Source: Oscillospiraceae bacterium
Lineage (GTDB): Bacteria; Bacillota; Clostridia; Oscillospirales; Butyricicoccaceae
NCBI GenBank assembly: GCA_902797555.1
Contig: CADBTM010000167.1
Location: forward strand, 1 to 9,949
Direction of reading: 5' to 3'
Length of the DNA: 9,949 bases
Shown: positions 6,652-9,949 of the stretch, one piece after another
How the letters are laid out: each line of letters starts with the position of its first letter
Numbering within the stretch: position 1 is the first letter of the stretch
Program-made: the position numbers and the translations under genes
The notes under the pieces: model-generated
What the model saw: the letters and a program-made list of their open reading frames with translations, nothing else
What the model was told of the DNA's origin: nothing
Database searches by the model: none

Positions 6652-6881
6652 ATGGAAGCCCACGCTCGCGCGCGTGTTGCAACGCTCCAGATCCAGCAGG
6701 TCAAAATCCCACTCGGCCTGGCAACCCACGCTCGCGCGCGTATTGCAACCCATCTCAAGGTAGCTGTTGGTGTAGGTGATAACGCTGGCACCTTGCGCTC
6801 GCGCGCGTATTGCAACTTCGCTGGATTACGGCACAGGATGACAAGGTTTCTGGCACCTTGCGCTCGCGCGCGTATTGCAAC
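6652..6881 (+). CRISPR. Short orphan CRISPR array, four 32-nt repeats and three spacers
   Basis: Repeats lie at 6652-6683, 6718-6749, 6785-6816 and 6850-6881, a period of 66, 67 and 65 nt. Spacers are 34, 35 and 33 nt and unrelated to one another. The last two repeats are identical (CTGGCACCTTGCG, then CTCGCGCGCGTATTGCAAC). The second differs at 4 positions and the first at 7, so decay increases leftward. The 32-nt repeat, 33-35-nt spacers and ATTGCAAC end resemble type I-C arrays, whose repeats end ATTGAAAC. Orientation is uncertain: the repeat end suggests reading left to right, while the degenerate leftmost repeat would put the leader on the right. No cas genes are in the window. The first spacer translates on the minus strand to an intact peptide AEWDFDLLDLE, consistent with foreign coding DNA. 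Confidence 0.78.
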
Positions 6882-6934
6882 GGCACTTGAGCAAGTTCTT
6901 GCTTCTGCGATCACAACCTTTTCGAAAAAAGGAA
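6882..6934. other. Junction between the CRISPR array and the tnpB element
   Basis: This stretch follows the last repeat. Its first 34 nt could be a fourth spacer, or already the right end of the tnpB element. It contains the perfect inverted repeat AGCAAG-TT-CTTGCT (6890-6903) and a second stem CCTTTT-CGAA-AAAAGG (6917-6932). No fifth repeat is recognisable at the expected place (around 6915-6947); only a weak likeness to the CACCTTGCG part is seen. The exact boundary of array and element cannot be set without an empty-site sequence. Confidence 0.45.
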
Positions 6935-6939
6935 TTACA

Positions 6940-7060
6940 TGATCTCCACAAGCGTTTTCGGAAGTATCCGAAAGGTTCCCGCGTGCCCCGCGGTACCTTT
7001 TTTGTTCAAATCACAGAGTATTCGGAGAAAGAATCTCCGTTCCTTTCCTCAAAATATTGA
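6940..7060 (-). ncRNA. Candidate omega RNA (reRNA) of the tnpB element
   Basis: In IS200/IS605 elements the guide RNA of TnpB comes from the 3' end of tnpB and the element's right end. Here the region beyond the stop codon (minus strand) folds into two adjacent hairpins. One is CCGCG (6979-6983) / CGCGG (6989-6993), extended by GGT (6974-6976) / ACC (6995-6997). The other is TTTCGGA (6956-6962) / TCCGAAA (6967-6973). These are followed by single-stranded ACGCTTGTGGAGATC. This layout fits an omega RNA scaffold. The extent into the coding sequence is a guess. Confidence 0.5.
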
Positions 7061-8141
7061 TTGCGGCATTCTGATCCCGGTCATGTTTTGCGCCACATTG
7101 CGGACAGCTCCATGTTCGCACTCTCAAATTCTTTACCTCCGGATTCTTATATCCGCAGCAGGAACAAAGCTGGCTGCTGGCAAAACTGCGGGGTACCTTG
7201 ATGATCGTTCGACCATACCACCCCGCTTTATAGTCCAACATCCGGATAAAATCCGACCACGCCGCGTCAGAAATTGCCCTTGCAAGCTTATGGTTTTTTA
7301 CCATGCCCTTAACGCCAAGATCTTCTACTGCAATCATTTGGTTTTCACGAATGAGCTGAGTGCTTAGCTTTTGGTGATGGTCTTTTCTTTGATTTGCAAC
7401 TTTTTCCTGAATCAAGCCCACTTTCCCAACTTGCTTTTCCCAGTTGGCTGAACCTTTTTCCCTTCTGGAAAGCTTCCTTTGTGCCCGCCTTAGTTTTTTC
7501 TGTGCCTTTTGCAGTTTCTTTTCGTTTTCGTACTTCGTACCGTCCGCCATGGTAGCAAATGCCTTGATTCCCAAATCCAATCCGTTCACCCGTTCGGTTT
7601 CCGGTAGCTTTTCCGGTTTTTCAGCGTCACATTGCAAGGAGACATAATATCCAGAAGCCGTTCTGCGAATTGTGGCCTCATTGATTTTTCCGGTGGGAAT
7701 TCTGCCTCCAGACACCTGAACAGCTCCAATTTTAGGCAAAAACAGATGCCTGTCATCTACAAAACCTTTTATTTGCGACGTCGTGTATGACTGTACTTTA
7801 TTCTTCTTGCTTTTGAACCTAGGTCTTCCGTGAGAATAGTCCTTCCTTTTGATTGCTTCAAACCAATTTGTATAAGCTTTGCTCAATCTGTTTAAACTAT
7901 AATACAATGCTTTTGAATCAGCTTCCTTCAAAAAAGGGAAATCCTTCTTCTTCAGGGTCAGCATTTTTGTCATATCAAAGTATGACAAACTCTTCTTACT
8001 ATCCTTATAAAGTTGTTCTTTCAGCTCCAGAAAATGATTGTAAACAAAGCGGCAACAACCAAAAGTTCTCTCGATCAATTTCTGCTGTTCCTTGTTGGGG
8101 TACATGCGAAACGTATAGGCACGTTTGATCATCTCGCTCAT
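7011..8141 (-). CDS. tnpB: TnpB, RNA-guided nuclease of an IS200/IS605-type element
   Basis: A 376-residue protein, the usual size for TnpB, the ancestor-like relative of Cas12 that cuts DNA guided by an omega RNA. The N-terminal segment (MIKRAYTFRMYPNKEQQKLI) is typical. The split RuvC site appears intact: D189 in GLDLGIK, E273 in VEDLGV and D356 in HDRDQNAAINI. A four-cysteine zinc ribbon (C326, C329, C346, C349) lies between the last two. A Lys/Arg-rich helical stretch covers about 205-260. I chose ATG at 8139-8141 because GAAGGTGA lies 9 nt upstream; a longer TTG start at 8150 would almost touch that site. Codon use and base composition are far more AT-rich than the neighbours, a sign of transfer. 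No frameshift or stop is seen, so the protein may be active. Confidence 0.93.
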   Translation of the reverse strand: MSEMIKRAYTFRMYPNKEQQKLIERTFGCCRFVYNHFLELKEQLYKDSKKSLSYFDMTKMLTLKKKDFPFLKEADSKALYYSLNRLSKAYTNWFEAIKRKDYSHGRPRFKSKKNKVQSYTTSQIKGFVDDRHLFLPKIGAVQVSGGRIPTGKINEATIRRTASGYYVSLQCDAEKPEKLPETERVNGLDLGIKAFATMADGTKYENEKKLQKAQKKLRRAQRKLSRREKGSANWEKQVGKVGLIQEKVANQRKDHHQKLSTQLIRENQMIAVEDLGVKGMVKNHKLARAISDAAWSDFIRMLDYKAGWYGRTIIKVPRSFASSQLCSCCGYKNPEVKNLRVRTWSCPQCGAKHDRDQNAAINILRKGTEILSPNTL

Positions 8142-8193
8142 TGCAAACAATCACCTTCTTTCCTTTCAGCGCATGTGTTTTTATCGTGCTTGT

Positions 8194-8222
8194 ATTATAC
8201 CATACATCTATGTAAGTTTCTA
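8194..8222 (-). promoter_or_regulatory. Likely promoter of tnpB
   Basis: On the minus strand TAGAAA (8217-8222), a 17-nt spacer and a perfect TATAAT (8194-8199). The spacer contains the palindrome TACAT-AG-ATGTA (8203-8214), which could be a left-end hairpin of the element or an operator. The distance to the ATG at 8141 is about 50 nt. Confidence 0.68.
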
Positions 8223-8266
8223 TTCGCAAACTGCTTCAAAAAAATCTAAAAACTTTGTATAGAATT

Positions 8267-8288
8267 GCCTCCCTCGGATGAGGGAGGC
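8267..8288. repeat. Palindrome downstream of glutamine synthetase
   Basis: GCCTCCCTC (8267-8275), a 4-nt loop GGAT and GAGGGAGGC (8280-8288), preceded by AATT and followed by AAAAAG. It lies just after the glutamine synthetase stop in the direction of transcription. On that strand the T-run comes before the stem, not after, so it is a poor intrinsic terminator, though it may still protect or pause the transcript. Palindromes of the GCCTCCCTC/GAGGGAGGC kind are, from memory, common interspersed repeats in gut Clostridia genomes. Confidence 0.65.
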
Positions 8289-8310
8289 AAAAAGTATATA
8301 TAGAGTGAAT

Positions 8311-9949
<1,639 letters not shown>

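Larger units (their letters stand above)
6905..8260 (-). mobile_element. tnpB-only IS200/IS605-type element (boundaries approximate)
   Basis: A block clearly more AT-rich than its neighbours contains one tnpB gene. It has a hairpin-rich 3' flank on the left (about 6905-7000) and an AT-rich 5' flank with a small palindrome on the right (about 8190-8260). No tnpA (Y1 transposase) is present, so mobility would need a partner elsewhere. Such elements leave no target duplication, so their ends cannot be fixed by eye. The coordinates are estimates between the CRISPR array and the glutamine synthetase gene. Confidence 0.6.

Noticed and set aside
5007..6779. A 590-codon open frame on the plus strand opposite the beta-CASP gene
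   Set aside because: It is antisense to a gene with intact catalytic motifs. It has no ribosome site or family resemblance, and it runs into the CRISPR repeats.
6890..6903. Inverted repeat AGCAAG-TT-CTTGCT as an independent regulatory site
   Set aside because: It lies in the array/element junction, with no gene placed to use it. It may be part of a spacer or of the element's right end, so it is only noted there.
6525..6914. N-terminal extension of the beta-CASP gene through the CRISPR region (661-codon frame)
   Set aside because: The extension crosses the promoter and translates the repeats into periodic Arg/Ala-rich sequence. The real start is ATG at 6524 with AGGAGG and family homology from there.
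8142..8150. TTG start for tnpB three codons upstream
   Set aside because: The ribosome site GAAGGTGA nearly abuts this TTG but is well spaced from the ATG at 8139-8141, and homology begins after that ATG.
8267..8288. Palindrome as a rho-independent terminator of the glutamine synthetase gene
   Set aside because: On the minus strand the T-run precedes the stem and AATT follows it, so the terminator pattern is reversed.

Overview
The window looks like chromosomal DNA from a GC-rich gut-type Clostridia bacterium, probably Oscillospiraceae/Ruminococcaceae. This is inferred from the gene set: a type III glutamine synthetase, a small TSCPD-domain protein, a type II pantothenate kinase, and an ECF sigma factor coupled to a one-pass anti-sigma-like protein. 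Strong AGGAGG ribosome sites and textbook sigma-A promoters agree with this. Only one short block departs from the GC-rich codon use: the AT-richer tnpB region at about 6900-8260.

Layout from left to right. (1) 1-2016, all on the minus strand: a probable operon of a TSCPD-domain protein, asparaginyl-tRNA synthetase (asnS) and a type II pantothenate kinase that runs off the left edge. (2) 2017-2200: a divergent promoter region. (3) 2201-3064, plus strand: a protein built like a shrunken PheA (chorismate-mutase-like, remnant prephenate-dehydratase-like, ACT). It ends at a bidirectional terminator. (4) 3110-4818, minus strand: an ECF sigma factor and its membrane-anchored partner overlap by 4 nt. 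Upstream is an ECF-type promoter that probably makes the pair autoregulatory. (5) 4929-6524, minus strand: a beta-CASP metallo-beta-lactamase-fold RNase-like protein with a perfect consensus promoter. (6) 6652-6881: a short, previously easy-to-miss CRISPR array of four 32-nt repeats at 65-67-nt spacing, with no cas genes in the window. (7) About 6900-8260, minus strand: a tnpB-only IS200/IS605-type element with intact catalytic residues and a hairpin-rich 3' end that could be its omega RNA. (8) 8311-9949, minus strand: most of a GSIII glutamine synthetase, cut by the right edge.

Most genes are housekeeping (translation, CoA synthesis, nitrogen assimilation, RNA processing). The accessory interest lies in 6600-8300. 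There an orphan CRISPR array, whose first spacer translates as a motif resembling phage/plasmid DNA methylases, sits directly beside a TnpB RNA-guided nuclease gene. The TnpB guide RNA should be read toward, and possibly into, the array end. Two similar palindromes bracket this block. No complete new defence system is visible. The most unusual points are this CRISPR/TnpB juxtaposition and the degenerate PheA-like protein.
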